Below, piece by piece: positions 8,574 through 18,098 of a stretch of DNA of 64,000 nt (position 1 is the stretch's first letter; every line of letters begins with the position of its first letter). The notes below the pieces were generated by a model. The model saw only the letters and a list, made by a program, of their open reading frames with translations. It made no database searches and was not told the DNA's origin. Source of the stretch: Chitinimonas sp. BJYL2 (GTDB lineage: Bacteria; Pseudomonadota; Gammaproteobacteria; Burkholderiales; Chitinimonadaceae); contig NZ_JANZKW010000001.1 in the NCBI RefSeq assembly GCF_027257935.1, forward strand, positions 1,156,062 through 1,220,061. Direction: 5' to 3'. Position numbers and translations under genes: made by a program.

Positions 8574-10040
8574 ATGACAACCCTCAGCGGCGGGCCGCCT
8601 GTGCTGGATCGGCCCGTACCCTTGACTGGCGTGCGCCGTTACCTGTCCATCGTGTGGCTGGGGCAGCCACTCTGGGTGCACCTGCTGCTGGCCTTTGGCT
8701 ATGTGTTGGCCGGGCGCACGGCCAGCTTCTTTTCCGGTCTGGAGGGCGTGCTGGCCGGTAATTTCTTCCTGCAGCAGGGGTATGCGCTGATGCTGGCGGC
8801 GCAGTTCGGCATTGGCGCCCTGCCGGCCACGCTGGTTGGCCACGGCATTTATGCTGCTCTGGAGGGAGTGTCGCCCAGCAGTCTGGTGTTGAGCACGTTG
8901 TCGAACGGGCTGGTGGTGTATGCCTGCACCGTGGCCTTCCGGCGAACGCGCTTCAGTCTGCCGGTGCGCAGCCCGCAAGGGCTGGTGGCACTGGTGCTGG
9001 TGGCACTCGTTGCCTATCAGCTCTTGAGCCGTACGCTGGGCACCCTGCTGCTGTTTCGCTCATCCGATCAGCTCCAGCTTTCGTGGGGGCTGTATCAGGC
9101 CATCCTCGCCGATTCACTGGTCCATGAGCTGACCTTGCAGGTACTGGTCTGCCTGACCCTGCTGTGTACCCATGATGAATGGCAACGCGGCCGCCGATCC
9201 CGCTACTGGCTGGGCGGACTGGCATCGGCCCTGGCCATGTCCGTGGTGCTGGTGACCTTGCTGCAAGGCTGGTGGCCGCAGATTCCGCCGCTGCAGGTGT
9301 TCTCCATGCTCTATGTGGCCACCATGCTGCTGACGTTCGCCTACGGCCTGCATGGCGCGGCCTTTGGCAATCTCACCATGCTGGCCGTGCTGCAGTGGGC
9401 AGGCAATGCCAATCTGCCCGTGTTTGAGGCCGTGATGCGTGCGTTTGGCCGGCCGGACAATGTGAGTACCGTGGTGGTGGGCACGATTATCAGCACCTGT
9501 CTTGTCGGCGCCCTGCTGCGCGAAAAGTCCGAACGCGCTCGGCACCTGTTCCAGCTCGCCACCCGCGATGTGTTGACGGGGCTGGTCAACCGCCGCCATT
9601 TCTTTGAATCCGCCAACCGCGAAGTCGCCCGGCTGCACAGGCAGGGCGGTGCACTGGCCTTGCTGTATTTCGATCTGGATCACTTCAAGCGCATCAACGA
9701 CCAGCATGGTCATGCTGCCGGGGATCGGGTATTGCGGTTCATGGGCGACTTGCTGCAGCGGATTGCCCGTGGCAGCGATATTCCCGCGCGCATCGGCGGC
9801 GAGGAGTTTGTCTGGCTGGCACCCGATAGCCACGACGCCATGGCGATTGCCCGCAAGCTGCAGCAGGCAATCTACGAGCACCTGCCCGATGACCTGAGCG
9901 TGGTGCCGTTTACTGTCAGCGTGGGGGTCACCATGGTGCATCCGGATGAGACCAGCATCGATGCAGCGCTGACCCGCGCCGACGGGGCGCTCTATCAGGC
10001 CAAGCACGCGGGCCGCGATCAGGCTGTATTCGTACCCTGA
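8574..10040 (+). CDS. membrane diguanylate cyclase (multi-TM N-terminus + GGDEF)
   Basis: About 488 residues. The first 310 are a chain of hydrophobic helices like MASE-type membrane sensor domains. The rest is a GGDEF domain: DVLTGLVNRRHFF, LLYFDLDHFKRINDQ and active-site GGEEF. An RGSD motif five residues before GGEEF is an intact inhibitory I-site, so an active, product-inhibited c-di-GMP synthase is expected. I chose the ATG at 8574 (GGAG ten bases upstream); 8556 is an in-frame alternative. It lies between rsmA and pdxA on the opposite strand and its 3' end overlaps that of pdxA by 22 bases. Confidence 0.85.
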   Translation: MTTLSGGPPVLDRPVPLTGVRRYLSIVWLGQPLWVHLLLAFGYVLAGRTASFFSGLEGVLAGNFFLQQGYALMLAAQFGIGALPATLVGHGIYAALEGVSPSSLVLSTLSNGLVVYACTVAFRRTRFSLPVRSPQGLVALVLVALVAYQLLSRTLGTLLLFRSSDQLQLSWGLYQAILADSLVHELTLQVLVCLTLLCTHDEWQRGRRSRYWLGGLASALAMSVVLVTLLQGWWPQIPPLQVFSMLYVATMLLTFAYGLHGAAFGNLTMLAVLQWAGNANLPVFEAVMRAFGRPDNVSTVVVGTIISTCLVGALLREKSERARHLFQLATRDVLTGLVNRRHFFESANREVARLHRQGGALALLYFDLDHFKRINDQHGHAAGDRVLRFMGDLLQRIARGSDIPARIGGEEFVWLAPDSHDAMAIARKLQQAIYEHLPDDLSVVPFTVSVGVTMVHPDETSIDAALTRADGALYQAKHAGRDQAVFVP

Positions 10041-11041
10041 GCCGTGCGAGCCAGCGATACAGCCAGCGCGATGGCCGCCTGCAGGCTACCGCCATCGGCG
10101 CGGCCCGAGCCGGCCAGATCCAGTGCCGTACCGTGATCTACCGAAGTGCGGATCAGCGGTAGCCCCAGCGTCAGGTTGATGCCCTGGCCGAAGGTGGCGT
10201 GCTTGAGCACTGGCAGACCTTGGTCGTGATACATGGCGAGCACCGCATCACCTTGCGCCAGCACGGGCGGGTTGAACAGGGTGTCGGCCGGCAGTGGGCC
10301 GATCAACTGCAGGCCCTCGGCGCGCAAGGCGTCGAGTACCGGAATGATGATGTCGAGTTCCTCGCGCCCCAGATGCCCGCCTTCACCCGCATGCGGATTC
10401 AGGCCCGCGACGAGGATGCGTGGTCGGGCGATGCCGAACTTGTGGCGCAGATCGGCATCGAGGATGCGCAGGGTTTGTGTCAGCGAGATCGGCGTGATGG
10501 CGTCGGCCACCTCGCGCAGGGGTAGGTGGGTGGTGGCGAGGGCGACGCGGAGTGAAAAACCGGGGCTGACGGCATCGCATCTGCCCGCGAGCATCATCAC
10601 CACCTGCGGCGTATCCGTTTGTTCGGCGAGGTATTCGGTATGCCCGGTAAACCCCGCATGGCCACCTTCGATGATCACACCCTTATGCAGCGGCGCCGTG
10701 ACCATGGCGGCAAACTCGCCCGACTGGCAGCCGGCAATCGCCCTATCCAGCAGGGCAATCACATGGCCGGCATTGCGGGTGTCGAGCTCGCCGGCCTGGC
10801 AGGGCCTGGCTAGGGGGAGGTGCAGCACTTCCAGCGTACCCGGCGCGGGGGGCTGATCGGGTGCGTAGTCAACGAGCTGGGACTTGCCGCCGGCCAGCCT
10901 GGCCCGCGCGTGCAGCAGTGTGCGATCGCCGATCAGGACGAGGCGCGCATCGAATAGGCTGGGGTCCAGCGCCGCACAAAGTTCCGGGCCGATGCCGGCG
11001 GGTTCACCGGTGGTGATGGCGATCAGGGGGAGCTGATTCAT
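10019..11041 (-). CDS. pdxA: 4-hydroxythreonine-4-phosphate dehydrogenase PdxA
   Basis: A 340-residue NAD-dependent, metal-binding enzyme of pyridoxal 5'-phosphate synthesis. Visible signatures are ITTGEPAGIGPEL at the N-terminus, MVTAPLHKGVIIEGGHAGFTG carrying metal-ligand histidines, VAGLNPHAGEGGHLG (about 208-220) and MYHDQGLPVLKH. It oxidises 4-phosphohydroxy-L-threonine on the way to the pyridoxine ring. The start overlaps the preceding ABM-like gene by four bases and it belongs to the leftward lptD-surA operon. Confidence 0.95.
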   Translation of the reverse strand: MNQLPLIAITTGEPAGIGPELCAALDPSLFDARLVLIGDRTLLHARARLAGGKSQLVDYAPDQPPAPGTLEVLHLPLARPCQAGELDTRNAGHVIALLDRAIAGCQSGEFAAMVTAPLHKGVIIEGGHAGFTGHTEYLAEQTDTPQVVMMLAGRCDAVSPGFSLRVALATTHLPLREVADAITPISLTQTLRILDADLRHKFGIARPRILVAGLNPHAGEGGHLGREELDIIIPVLDALRAEGLQLIGPLPADTLFNPPVLAQGDAVLAMYHDQGLPVLKHATFGQGINLTLGLPLIRTSVDHGTALDLAGSGRADGGSLQAAIALAVSLARTAQGTNTA

Positions 11042-11382
11042 GCGGTCTGGTCCGTGATGCTCGGGCAGATCAGGTAGTCGGCCACGGGTGCGAGCCGTAC
11101 TTCGGGAAAGTACTCAGCGACGGCTGCGTGCATCTGGTCCGCGTGATGCTGGGCTTCGTGGTCCGGTGATTCGTTAGCGAAGGCGATGGTCCGGGCGTCA
11201 GGGCTGGGCCATTGGGCGTAGGCATACCAGGTACCGTCTTCCGCACGATGAAGGCGGGAACCCATTGCGCCGTGCTGGTCCCGATAGCGGCAAGTCAGAA
11301 ATGACCAAGCCGCAATGAACTGTGATTCCTGGCCGGGCTTGAGCCGCCACCGATACAGCACGGCAAAGCCCGGCAAGGTCAT
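11038..11382 (-). CDS. small ABM-like (dimeric alpha/beta barrel) protein
   Basis: A 114-residue protein starting PGFAVLYRWRLKPGQESQFIAAW and containing a YAYAQWPS strand, a pattern typical of antibiotic-biosynthesis-monooxygenase / dimeric alpha-beta barrel proteins. These range from quinone or heme-type monooxygenases to non-enzymatic dimers, so no reaction can be assigned. It sits three bases after surA and overlaps pdxA by four bases. It is therefore translationally embedded in the surA-pdxA operon, where it is not a usual member. Confidence 0.6.
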   Translation of the reverse strand: MTLPGFAVLYRWRLKPGQESQFIAAWSFLTCRYRDQHGAMGSRLHRAEDGTWYAYAQWPSPDARTIAFANESPDHEAQHHADQMHAAVAEYFPEVRLAPVADYLICPSITDQTA

Positions 11383-11385
11383 CGT

Positions 11386-12678
11386 TTACTTCTCGTCGAG
11401 CCGCAGTTCAACGAAAGCCTGATCGCGCTGCTGGCGCACCCACTCTTCGTAGTGCTCATCGGCCTTGCGATCGCGCAGTTCGGAGCGCACGCGCAGACGC
11501 TGGCGGTCCTTGGTGACATCCTGCTCGCGGCGTTCGACGACCTGGATCAGGTGCCAGCCGAAGGGGCTACGAACGGGCTCGGAAATCTCGCTGGCTTTGA
11601 GCTGGTTCATGGCTTGCTCGAACTCCGGCACGGTATCGCCGGGGTTGATCCAGTCCAGATCGCCGCCCTTCTGGGCCGAGCCGTCTTCGGAATGCAGCTT
11701 GGCGATTTCCTCGAAGCTGGCGCCCCCCACGATGCGGTTGCGCAGTTCCTGGACACGCACCTTGGCATCGGCATCCGAGGTCAGCTCGTTGACCTTGATC
11801 AGCACATGGCGGGCACGGGTCTGTTTGACGATTTCCTTGCCATCGCGCTGGCGCTTTTCAAACAGCTTGATCAGGTGAAAGCCCGAGGCGCTGCGCATGA
11901 TCTGGGTGACGCCGTTGTCGGGCAAGGTGTCAATCACCTGCAGGAAGGCCGGCGGCAGACGGCCGGCCGCGCGCCAGCCCAGCTCGCCGCCCTGCAGGGC
12001 ATCGCCGGCATCGGAGAACGTGGCCGCGACTTCGCCAAACGACTTGCCCGCGGCAATCTGGCGGGCAGCTTCTTCGGCGCGTTTCTGGCGGGTGGCAATC
12101 ACGTCAGGACCGGCGCCTTCGGGGATGGCCACGAGGATGTGGGCCAGCCGGTACTCCAGTTCGGCACGGGTCTGGTCCTGATTGCCGGCCAGATACTGAT
12201 CCACCTCGGCATCGGTCACATAGACCCGGTTATCGACTTCACGCTCACGCAGCCGCTGGATCACCATTTCCTGGCGGATCTGCTCGCGGAAGGCCGGGTA
12301 GCTCGTGCCTTCCTTGTCGAGTGCGGTGCGGAATTGCGCCAGCGTGAGCTTGTTCTGTTCGGCAATGCGCTCGATGGTCTGGTCGAGCTGGCGCTCGTCG
12401 ATGCGCAGGCCGGTATCGTTGGCGTAATCGATCAGGACCTTCTCGCTGATCATGCGATCGAGCACCTGCTGCCGCAGGGTGGCCAGCGGCGGGGCGGCCA
12501 CATTCTGGCGGGCGAGGTTGGCGGTCACCGCGCGGATACGGGCGTTCAGCTCGATCTCGGTGATGGCCGACTTGTTGACCACGGCGACCACGCGGTCGAG
12601 GGGCTTGGGGTCGGCGGCCTGTACGGGCGCAAGGCCGGCAAGGACGAGGAGGCTGAGGAGCAGGGAGCGAAGGATCAT
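11386..12678 (-). CDS. surA: periplasmic chaperone / peptidyl-prolyl isomerase SurA
   Basis: A 430-residue periplasmic protein: signal peptide ILRSLLLSLLVLAGLAPVQA, a SurA N-terminal chaperone domain (VAVVNKSAITEIELNARI), two parvulin domains (about 174-275, ending in IMRSASGFHLIKL, and 286-385, starting RHVLIKVNE and ending VRSPFGWHLIQV) and a C-terminal helix. It escorts outer-membrane beta-barrel proteins such as LptD to the BAM complex. It overlaps the lptD stop by four bases, the classic lptD-surA coupling. Confidence 0.95.
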   Translation of the reverse strand: MILRSLLLSLLVLAGLAPVQAADPKPLDRVVAVVNKSAITEIELNARIRAVTANLARQNVAAPPLATLRQQVLDRMISEKVLIDYANDTGLRIDERQLDQTIERIAEQNKLTLAQFRTALDKEGTSYPAFREQIRQEMVIQRLREREVDNRVYVTDAEVDQYLAGNQDQTRAELEYRLAHILVAIPEGAGPDVIATRQKRAEEAARQIAAGKSFGEVAATFSDAGDALQGGELGWRAAGRLPPAFLQVIDTLPDNGVTQIMRSASGFHLIKLFEKRQRDGKEIVKQTRARHVLIKVNELTSDADAKVRVQELRNRIVGGASFEEIAKLHSEDGSAQKGGDLDWINPGDTVPEFEQAMNQLKASEISEPVRSPFGWHLIQVVERREQDVTKDRQRLRVRSELRDRKADEHYEEWVRQQRDQAFVELRLDEK

Positions 12679-14795
12679 GGTGTTTTCAGCTTGCTGTAAC
12701 CGGGAATGCTCTCTTTGAGCGTTTGCAGGGGATTGGAGCCAAGCCGGCCGACATCGTTCAGCTCAAGCTGGAGGAAGAAGGGGCTGCTGGTCTGGTTGTT
12801 CGAAGTCACGAAGCGTTGGCTGACGACGCGGAAAATCCAGCAGCCGCCATTGTATTCGACCCCGGCCAGCCGCTCCAAAGAACGTCGATCCTTGAGCGAC
12901 CAGTTCTGCCGCGCCACCACATACCAGTTGCGTCCCACCGGCCACTGGGTGGAGACGTCCACCTGCTCGATCTTGGTCAGCTTGTCGAGCCGGTAGCGCA
13001 GGTTCAGCAGTTTGCCGGCTTCGGGCTGGTAGCGCAGGTTCAGTGCGGCTTTGCGGGTGCCGGTGCGCTGGTCGTCGGTTTGCACGGAGGTGTCGATCCA
13101 CCAGTTTTCGGCGGGTTGCCCACCCACGCTGGCGATCAGGTCGGACGCGGTGACCTTGTCGCCCCGCGCTGTTTCGTTCAGCGTGACGCGCTGCTTGTCA
13201 AAGTAAAAGCGCTGGCCGATGGCGAAACGGGCGCGTTCGATACCGGTACCGGATTCGAACAGGCGCGAGGTCAGGGCCAGGGTCAGCTGGTTGGCATCAT
13301 TGATGCGGTCGCTGCCCGAGTACTGGTTCTCGCTGAACATGGTGGCGAAATTGAAGTCGGCCACCCCTGAATCGAACACCGGGATGGCACTCTGGTCGCG
13401 GTAGGGGACATTCACATAGTAGGCGCGGGGCTCCAGCGACTGCACCATGTCTTCACCGAGGAACTTGCCTTCCCGTTCGAAGAACAGGCCGCTGTCGACG
13501 CTGAAGATCGGCAGGTTGCGACTGAGCTTGCGGCCATCGTTCAGGTTATAGCGGCTCAGGTGAGCGCCGAGCTTGGGCGTGATGAAGCCCCAGCTGCGCT
13601 CCCAAGGGAGGCTCAGGCTGGGATAGGCCACGGCACGCTTGCCGTCGATCTGGGTCGGGTGGCTGAAGGAAGTGGCTTCGGCAGCAACACCCAGTGTCCA
13701 CGGCGCGGGCAGAGGTGCCTGGTAATTGACCGTGAGTTGCGGCAGTCGCGCGTAGGGCACAGCGACCGGATTGGAAGGATCCTGCAGGGTCTGGAAACGC
13801 TGCATGCGCAGGCTGGCATGCAGCCCATTGCCCTGATAGTTCAGGCTGCCTTCGCGCGGCAGGAAGGTTTGCGATGCCACGGCGATACGATCGCCAAAGT
13901 CGGCAAAGTAGCGGTCGTCGCTGGTTTTCTGCAGATTCAGTTCACCCGACCAGCGCGGCGCCAGCGTGTGGCGATGCTGGTAGCTGAAGGCACTGCGGCC
14001 ATCATTGAACAGACGATCCTTGGCAATGATGTCGGCGGTCAGCTGGCCGTTGAAATCCTGCCCCAGATAGCGGAATTCGTTATTGAGCAGCACACCGCGG
14101 CGGCTGATGAAGCGCGGTGCGATGGTGGCGTCCATATTGGGCGCGATATTCCAGTACCAAGGCACCGTGACCTCAAAGCCGCCGGTGCCCTTGCCCACGG
14201 ACGGTGCCAGGAAACCCGATTTGCGCGAGCCGTCGAGGGTGAAATCCAGATAGGGCGTGTACAGGAAGGGCACCCCCTTGAACTCGATGGTGCCGTGACG
14301 GGCAATGCCGATATTGCGGGTGTAGTCGAGTTCCAGCTTGCCGGCGGTGATGAACCAGTCGTCCTGTCCCACCTGGCAGGTGGTGAAGCGTGCCTGATCC
14401 ATGCTGTAGTGCTTTGGCCCTTCGAACAGCAGCTTGACGGCGTCGCCGCGGCCCTGACGGCTGCCCAGCCGGTAGACCGGCGCATCCAGCTCACCGATGC
14501 GGGTGGTGTTGTTCAGCTGCAGCACACCCCCTTCGACGATGTCCGGGCCTTCGGAAACGCGGGTCCGGTCGCCGGCGCGGATATCGTTGGTCTGGCTGAA
14601 CAGCTCCAGCCAGTCGGCCTCGATACGGCGCTCGCCGGTATCGATCTGCACATTGCCTTCAGCACGGGTGCGCGTATTGCCTTCGCCCTCCACCTTGTCT
14701 GCCAGCAGCACGGCGGGTTGGCCGGTGTCATCGGCCTGTGCCTGCCAGGCGCACAGCAGGGCAAGAGAGAGTTGCAGCAAACGGAAACGCGACAT
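12675..14795 (-). CDS. lptD: LPS-assembly outer-membrane protein LptD
   Basis: A 706-residue outer-membrane protein: signal peptide SRFRLLQLSLALLCAWQAQA, an OstA-like periplasmic domain (about 30-150, EGNVQIDTGERRIEADW) and a large C-terminal beta-barrel. With LptE it inserts lipopolysaccharide into the outer leaflet. The mature protein has only two cysteines, one in TTCQVG (about 139) and one in GGCWIF near the C-terminus. E. coli LptD has four, forming two inter-domain disulfides. No strong Shine-Dalgarno is seen. It is divergent from amgK with a 67-base gap. Confidence 0.93.
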   Translation of the reverse strand: MSRFRLLQLSLALLCAWQAQADDTGQPAVLLADKVEGEGNTRTRAEGNVQIDTGERRIEADWLELFSQTNDIRAGDRTRVSEGPDIVEGGVLQLNNTTRIGELDAPVYRLGSRQGRGDAVKLLFEGPKHYSMDQARFTTCQVGQDDWFITAGKLELDYTRNIGIARHGTIEFKGVPFLYTPYLDFTLDGSRKSGFLAPSVGKGTGGFEVTVPWYWNIAPNMDATIAPRFISRRGVLLNNEFRYLGQDFNGQLTADIIAKDRLFNDGRSAFSYQHRHTLAPRWSGELNLQKTSDDRYFADFGDRIAVASQTFLPREGSLNYQGNGLHASLRMQRFQTLQDPSNPVAVPYARLPQLTVNYQAPLPAPWTLGVAAEATSFSHPTQIDGKRAVAYPSLSLPWERSWGFITPKLGAHLSRYNLNDGRKLSRNLPIFSVDSGLFFEREGKFLGEDMVQSLEPRAYYVNVPYRDQSAIPVFDSGVADFNFATMFSENQYSGSDRINDANQLTLALTSRLFESGTGIERARFAIGQRFYFDKQRVTLNETARGDKVTASDLIASVGGQPAENWWIDTSVQTDDQRTGTRKAALNLRYQPEAGKLLNLRYRLDKLTKIEQVDVSTQWPVGRNWYVVARQNWSLKDRRSLERLAGVEYNGGCWIFRVVSQRFVTSNNQTSSPFFLQLELNDVGRLGSNPLQTLKESIPGYSKLKTP

Positions 14796-14862
14796 GGAGA
14801 CAGGGACAGGGCGGCAAACGAAGTGCGCTAAAATCGCACACTTTCGAGCTGCCTACAAACAC

Positions 14863-15873
14863 ATGGACCGCTACGCCTCCCTGCAAACCTGGCTCCACCA
14901 CACCGTGGGTGATGGCCTGAGCCTGTCCGAGCCGATTGGCGATGCCAGCGGCCGCCGCTATTTTCGCGTCACCCTGCCCGACGGCCGGCGCCATATGCTG
15001 ATGGATGCGCCGCCCGAACGGGTTGATTGCGGCCCGTTTCTGGGCATGGCCGAGCGCCTGCGCCCGCAGGTGCGGGTGCCCGCGGTGGTGGCGTTTGATG
15101 CCGCGGCCGGTTTCCTCCTGCTGGACGATCTGGGCCTGGCCGATATGCAGACCGCACTGGCGGGCATGGACGAGGCCGCCGCGGGCCGCCTCTACCTGGC
15201 GGCGCTCGATACCTTGATCGCCCTGCAGCAGACCCCGCTGGACGGCGTACCGGATTACGGCGCCGAACAAATGGTCGACGACCTCAACCGCTTTGCCGAA
15301 TGGTACGCCGACAAGCATCTCGGCAAGCCGCTGCAGGGCGACGATCTGGCCGTGTGGGAGCGCAGCCGCAGCTTGCTGGTGGCACGGGCACAGGCACAGC
15401 CCAAGGTGCTGATCCACTTCGATTACCACAGCCGCAATCTGATGGTGGCCGATGGGGGCAGCGAGGATGCTCGTATCGGCGTGCTCGATTTCCAGGATGC
15501 GCGTGTCGGGCCGCTGGGCTATGACCTCGCGTCGCTGCTCAAGGACATGTACGTGCAGTGGCCCGAGGATTTCCGTCTCGATCTGGCCATCCGTTACTGG
15601 GAAAAGGCGCGCAAGACGGGCTTGCCGGTCGCGGCTTCCTTTGACCAGTTCTATCTCGATTTCGAAGTCATGGGTGTGTTCCGCCAGGTACGCACGCTGG
15701 GCACCTTTGCCCGCTTGGCCCACCGCGACGGCAAGCCGCGCTATATCGACGACATGCCGGTGGCGCTGGCCTACCTGCGCGAGACCTGCATGCGCTATGC
15801 CGAGCTGCATCCGCTGTACAAGCTGCTGAACAAGCTCACGGGCTTTCAGGTGACCACCGGCTACACCTTTTGA
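14863..15873 (+). CDS. amgK: anomeric MurNAc/GlcNAc kinase AmgK
   Basis: A 336-residue aminoglycoside-phosphotransferase-fold kinase. The catalytic loop is LIHFDYHSRNLMV (about 187-199) and the metal-binding segment is VLDFQDARVGPLGYDLASLL. It resembles AmgK, which phosphorylates the anomeric hydroxyl of N-acetylmuramic acid in the MurU recycling route. Divergence from lptD is the layout known from Pseudomonas. The partner murU is present 2.2 kb downstream on the same strand. The ATG at 14863 is chosen because the upstream open frame is antisense to lptD. Confidence 0.85.
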   Translation: MDRYASLQTWLHHTVGDGLSLSEPIGDASGRRYFRVTLPDGRRHMLMDAPPERVDCGPFLGMAERLRPQVRVPAVVAFDAAAGFLLLDDLGLADMQTALAGMDEAAAGRLYLAALDTLIALQQTPLDGVPDYGAEQMVDDLNRFAEWYADKHLGKPLQGDDLAVWERSRSLLVARAQAQPKVLIHFDYHSRNLMVADGGSEDARIGVLDFQDARVGPLGYDLASLLKDMYVQWPEDFRLDLAIRYWEKARKTGLPVAASFDQFYLDFEVMGVFRQVRTLGTFARLAHRDGKPRYIDDMPVALAYLRETCMRYAELHPLYKLLNKLTGFQVTTGYTF

Positions 15874-16101
15874 GAGCCTGAAGCGCTTGTTGGCATCCAT
15901 GAAATCAGCAGCGGTTGCACAGGCGCCCGGGGAGCCCGTGCGCAAGTCGGCATCGACGTTCACGGAGCGGCTCTCCCTGTTTGATTCCACGCCCCCCCCG
16001 CCAGCGGTGCATGAACCACGTTCTAGGCGCAAAGCGCCAAGAACTCTGGGTATCGCCGCCGCGAGGGAGCCTCAGGGTTTGCCAATGACCGAGCAGCAGC
16101 C

Positions 16102-16962
16102 ATGCCCTTGAGCGCGCTGGCGCTGGTCATCATCGCCGCCTTCACCCATGCCTCGTGGAACCTGATGGCCAAGAAGGCGGCCGATAGCCGGCATTTTGTC
16201 TGGCTGTATTCGGCCGGCACCGTGGTGTTGTGGTTCCCGGTGATCCTGGCGGTTTTCCTCATCGCCCGTCCTGTCATCGGCTGGCCCGAGGCCGTGGCGC
16301 TGGCCGGCAGCGCCGTGTTGCACACGCTGTATTCGATGAGTCTGCAGCGCGGCTACAAGGTGGGCGATCTGTCGGTGGTCTACCCGGTGGCACGCGGCAC
16401 CGGGCCGCTGGTGTCGTTCTTTGGCGCGATGCTGGTGCTGGGTGAGCGACCCGGCTGGGTGGCGGCGTGCGGCGCTTTTCTGGTGGTGGCCGGCGTCTTC
16501 CTGCTCGCAGGCGGCCCCGCCCTGTTCAAGCCCGGTGCCGAGCGGCGCGGCCTGCATTGGGGCGTGATCACCGGTGCGCTGATTGCGTGTTACACCGTGT
16601 GGGACGGCTATGCGGTGAAGGTGCTGCTGCTGTCGCCCATTCTGATCGACTACTTCGGCAACCTGCTGCGCCTGCTGATCCTCACCCCGCGCGCGCTAGC
16701 CGATCACCCCGCGCTGCTGCCCGAGTGGCGGCGCTACTGGCGGCTCGCGCTCACGGTGAGCGTGCTCGGGCCGCTGGGTTACACGCTGGTACTGTTTGCC
16801 ATGCAGCAGGCCCCGGTCAGCCATGTGGCACCGGCGCGCGAGTTGTCGATGATGATCGGCGCCTGGTACGGCGCGCGCCTGCTCGATGAAGGCGATCTGG
16901 GCCGGCGCGTGCTGGCTGCCGCTATCATTGTGGCCGGGGTTGTCTGCCTCGCGCTCGGTTGA
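16102..16962 (+). CDS. EamA/DMT-family inner-membrane transporter
   Basis: A 286-residue protein with about ten hydrophobic segments in two EamA-like halves (starting LSALALVIIAAFTHASWNLMAKKA and RGLHWGVITGALIACYTVWDGYAVK). Each half carries the small-residue, proline-containing motif typical of drug/metabolite exporters (VVYPVARGTGPLVSFFGAM). Its substrate cannot be read from the sequence. It lies between amgK and ltaE on the same strand; the 228 bases before it hold no convincing gene. Confidence 0.8.
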   Translation: MPLSALALVIIAAFTHASWNLMAKKAADSRHFVWLYSAGTVVLWFPVILAVFLIARPVIGWPEAVALAGSAVLHTLYSMSLQRGYKVGDLSVVYPVARGTGPLVSFFGAMLVLGERPGWVAACGAFLVVAGVFLLAGGPALFKPGAERRGLHWGVITGALIACYTVWDGYAVKVLLLSPILIDYFGNLLRLLILTPRALADHPALLPEWRRYWRLALTVSVLGPLGYTLVLFAMQQAPVSHVAPARELSMMIGAWYGARLLDEGDLGRRVLAAAIIVAGVVCLALG

Positions 16963-16970
16963 GACCGCGG

Positions 16971-17001
16971 GGTGCAATAACGCCCAAGGCCGCATTGCAC
17001 C
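16971..17001. repeat. single REP-like unit
   Basis: A solitary 31-base unit with perfect 8-base arms GGTGCAAT / ATTGCACC around a GC-rich centre (AACGCCCAAGGCCGC). It lies nine bases after the stop of the EamA gene. It is the half-site form of the paired repeats elsewhere in the window. Confidence 0.75.
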
Positions 17002-17051
17002 AAACTGCTGAAGCACTTCGCCCCATCTCCCGTTTTTCCCGGATACCCGCC

Positions 17052-18098
17052 ATGAGCTACGCCAACCCCCTCGCCGCCACCGGCCAGTACGACTTCCGCT
17101 CCGACACCGTTACCCGCCCCGGCGAGGCCATGCGTGCTGCGATGGCGCATGCCGAAGTCGGCGACGATGTCTGGGGCGACGACCCGAGCGTACAGCGGCT
17201 GGAGGCCTACACCGCAGCCTTGCTGGGTTACGAGGCCGCGCTGTTCGTGCCCAGCGGCACCCAATCGAACCTGATCGCGCTGATGACGCACTGCCAGCGC
17301 GGCGATGAGTATCTGGTCGGGCAGGATGCCCATACCTACAAGTACGAAGGCGGCGGTGCGGCGGTGTTGGGGTCGATCCAGCCCCAGCCGATCGAGAACG
17401 CAGCCGATGGCACGCTGCCGCTGGCCAAGCTGCAAAAGGCGGTCAAACCCGATAACGAACACTACGCGCGCACCCGCTTGCTGACGCTGGAAAACACCAT
17501 CAGCGGCCAGGTATTGCCGGCAGACTATGTGCGCACGGTGACCGACTGGGCGCACGGCCTGGGCCTCGCCACCCATCTGGATGGTGCGCGCTTGTGGAAC
17601 GCGGCGGTGGCCGCGAATGTGGCGCCGGCCGATATTGCCAAGGGTTTCGACAGCGTCTCGGTATGCCTGAGCAAGGGGCTGGGCGCGCCGGTTGGTTCGG
17701 TGCTGGCCGGCAACCGCGACTTCATCAAGCAGGGCCGGCGCTGGCGCAAGATGCTCGGCGGCGGCATGCGTCAGGCGGGTTTGCTGGCGGCAGCCGGCTT
17801 GTATGCGCTGGAGCATCAATACACGCGGCTGGCGGACGACCACGCCAACGCCGCCCGCCTTGCCGCAGGCCTGCGGCAGCTGCCTGGCCTGAGCGTCAGC
17901 CAGCAGACCAATATGGTGTTCGTGGAAGTGGATGCGGCCGTGGCTGATGGCTTTGGCGCGCATCTGCAGGCCAACGGGATCATGGTCAGCAGCATCGGCA
18001 CCGCGCAGCGCTGGGTGCTGCATCTCGATGTGGATGCCGCGGCGGTAGATGCCGCCATTGCGGTCGCCCAGCGCTTCTTCGACGGAGACCGCGCATGA
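17052..18098 (+). CDS. ltaE: low-specificity L-threonine aldolase
   Basis: A 348-residue PLP-dependent enzyme. Signatures are [18 protein letters not shown] at the start, [41 protein letters not shown] and the PLP lysine in [15 protein letters not shown]. It cleaves L-threonine/L-allo-threonine to glycine and acetaldehyde. The ATG at 17052 fits the family N-terminus; the frame upstream is REP sequence. The end overlaps the murU start by four bases. Confidence 0.92.
   Translation: MSYANPLAATGQYDFRSDTVTRPGEAMRAAMAHAEVGDDVWGDDPSVQRLEAYTAALLGYEAALFVPSGTQSNLIALMTHCQRGDEYLVGQDAHTYKYEGGGAAVLGSIQPQPIENAADGTLPLAKLQKAVKPDNEHYARTRLLTLENTISGQVLPADYVRTVTDWAHGLGLATHLDGARLWNAAVAANVAPADIAKGFDSVSVCLSKGLGAPVGSVLAGNRDFIKQGRRWRKMLGGGMRQAGLLAAAGLYALEHQYTRLADDHANAARLAAGLRQLPGLSVSQQTNMVFVEVDAAVADGFGAHLQANGIMVSSIGTAQRWVLHLDVDAAAVDAAIAVAQRFFDGDRA

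Noticed and set aside
11452-12699. 415-codon open frame opposite surA
   Set aside because: Antisense to surA, which has two complete parvulin domains; the opposite frame looks like low-complexity shadow sequence.
13560-14831. 423-codon open frame on the + strand opposite lptD
   Set aside because: Antisense to a well-supported lptD with a signal peptide and family motifs; no recognisable domain in the antisense frame.
15887-16111. 74-codon open frame between amgK and the EamA gene
   Set aside because: Proline-rich translation without family similarity, no ribosome site; overlaps the start of the EamA gene.
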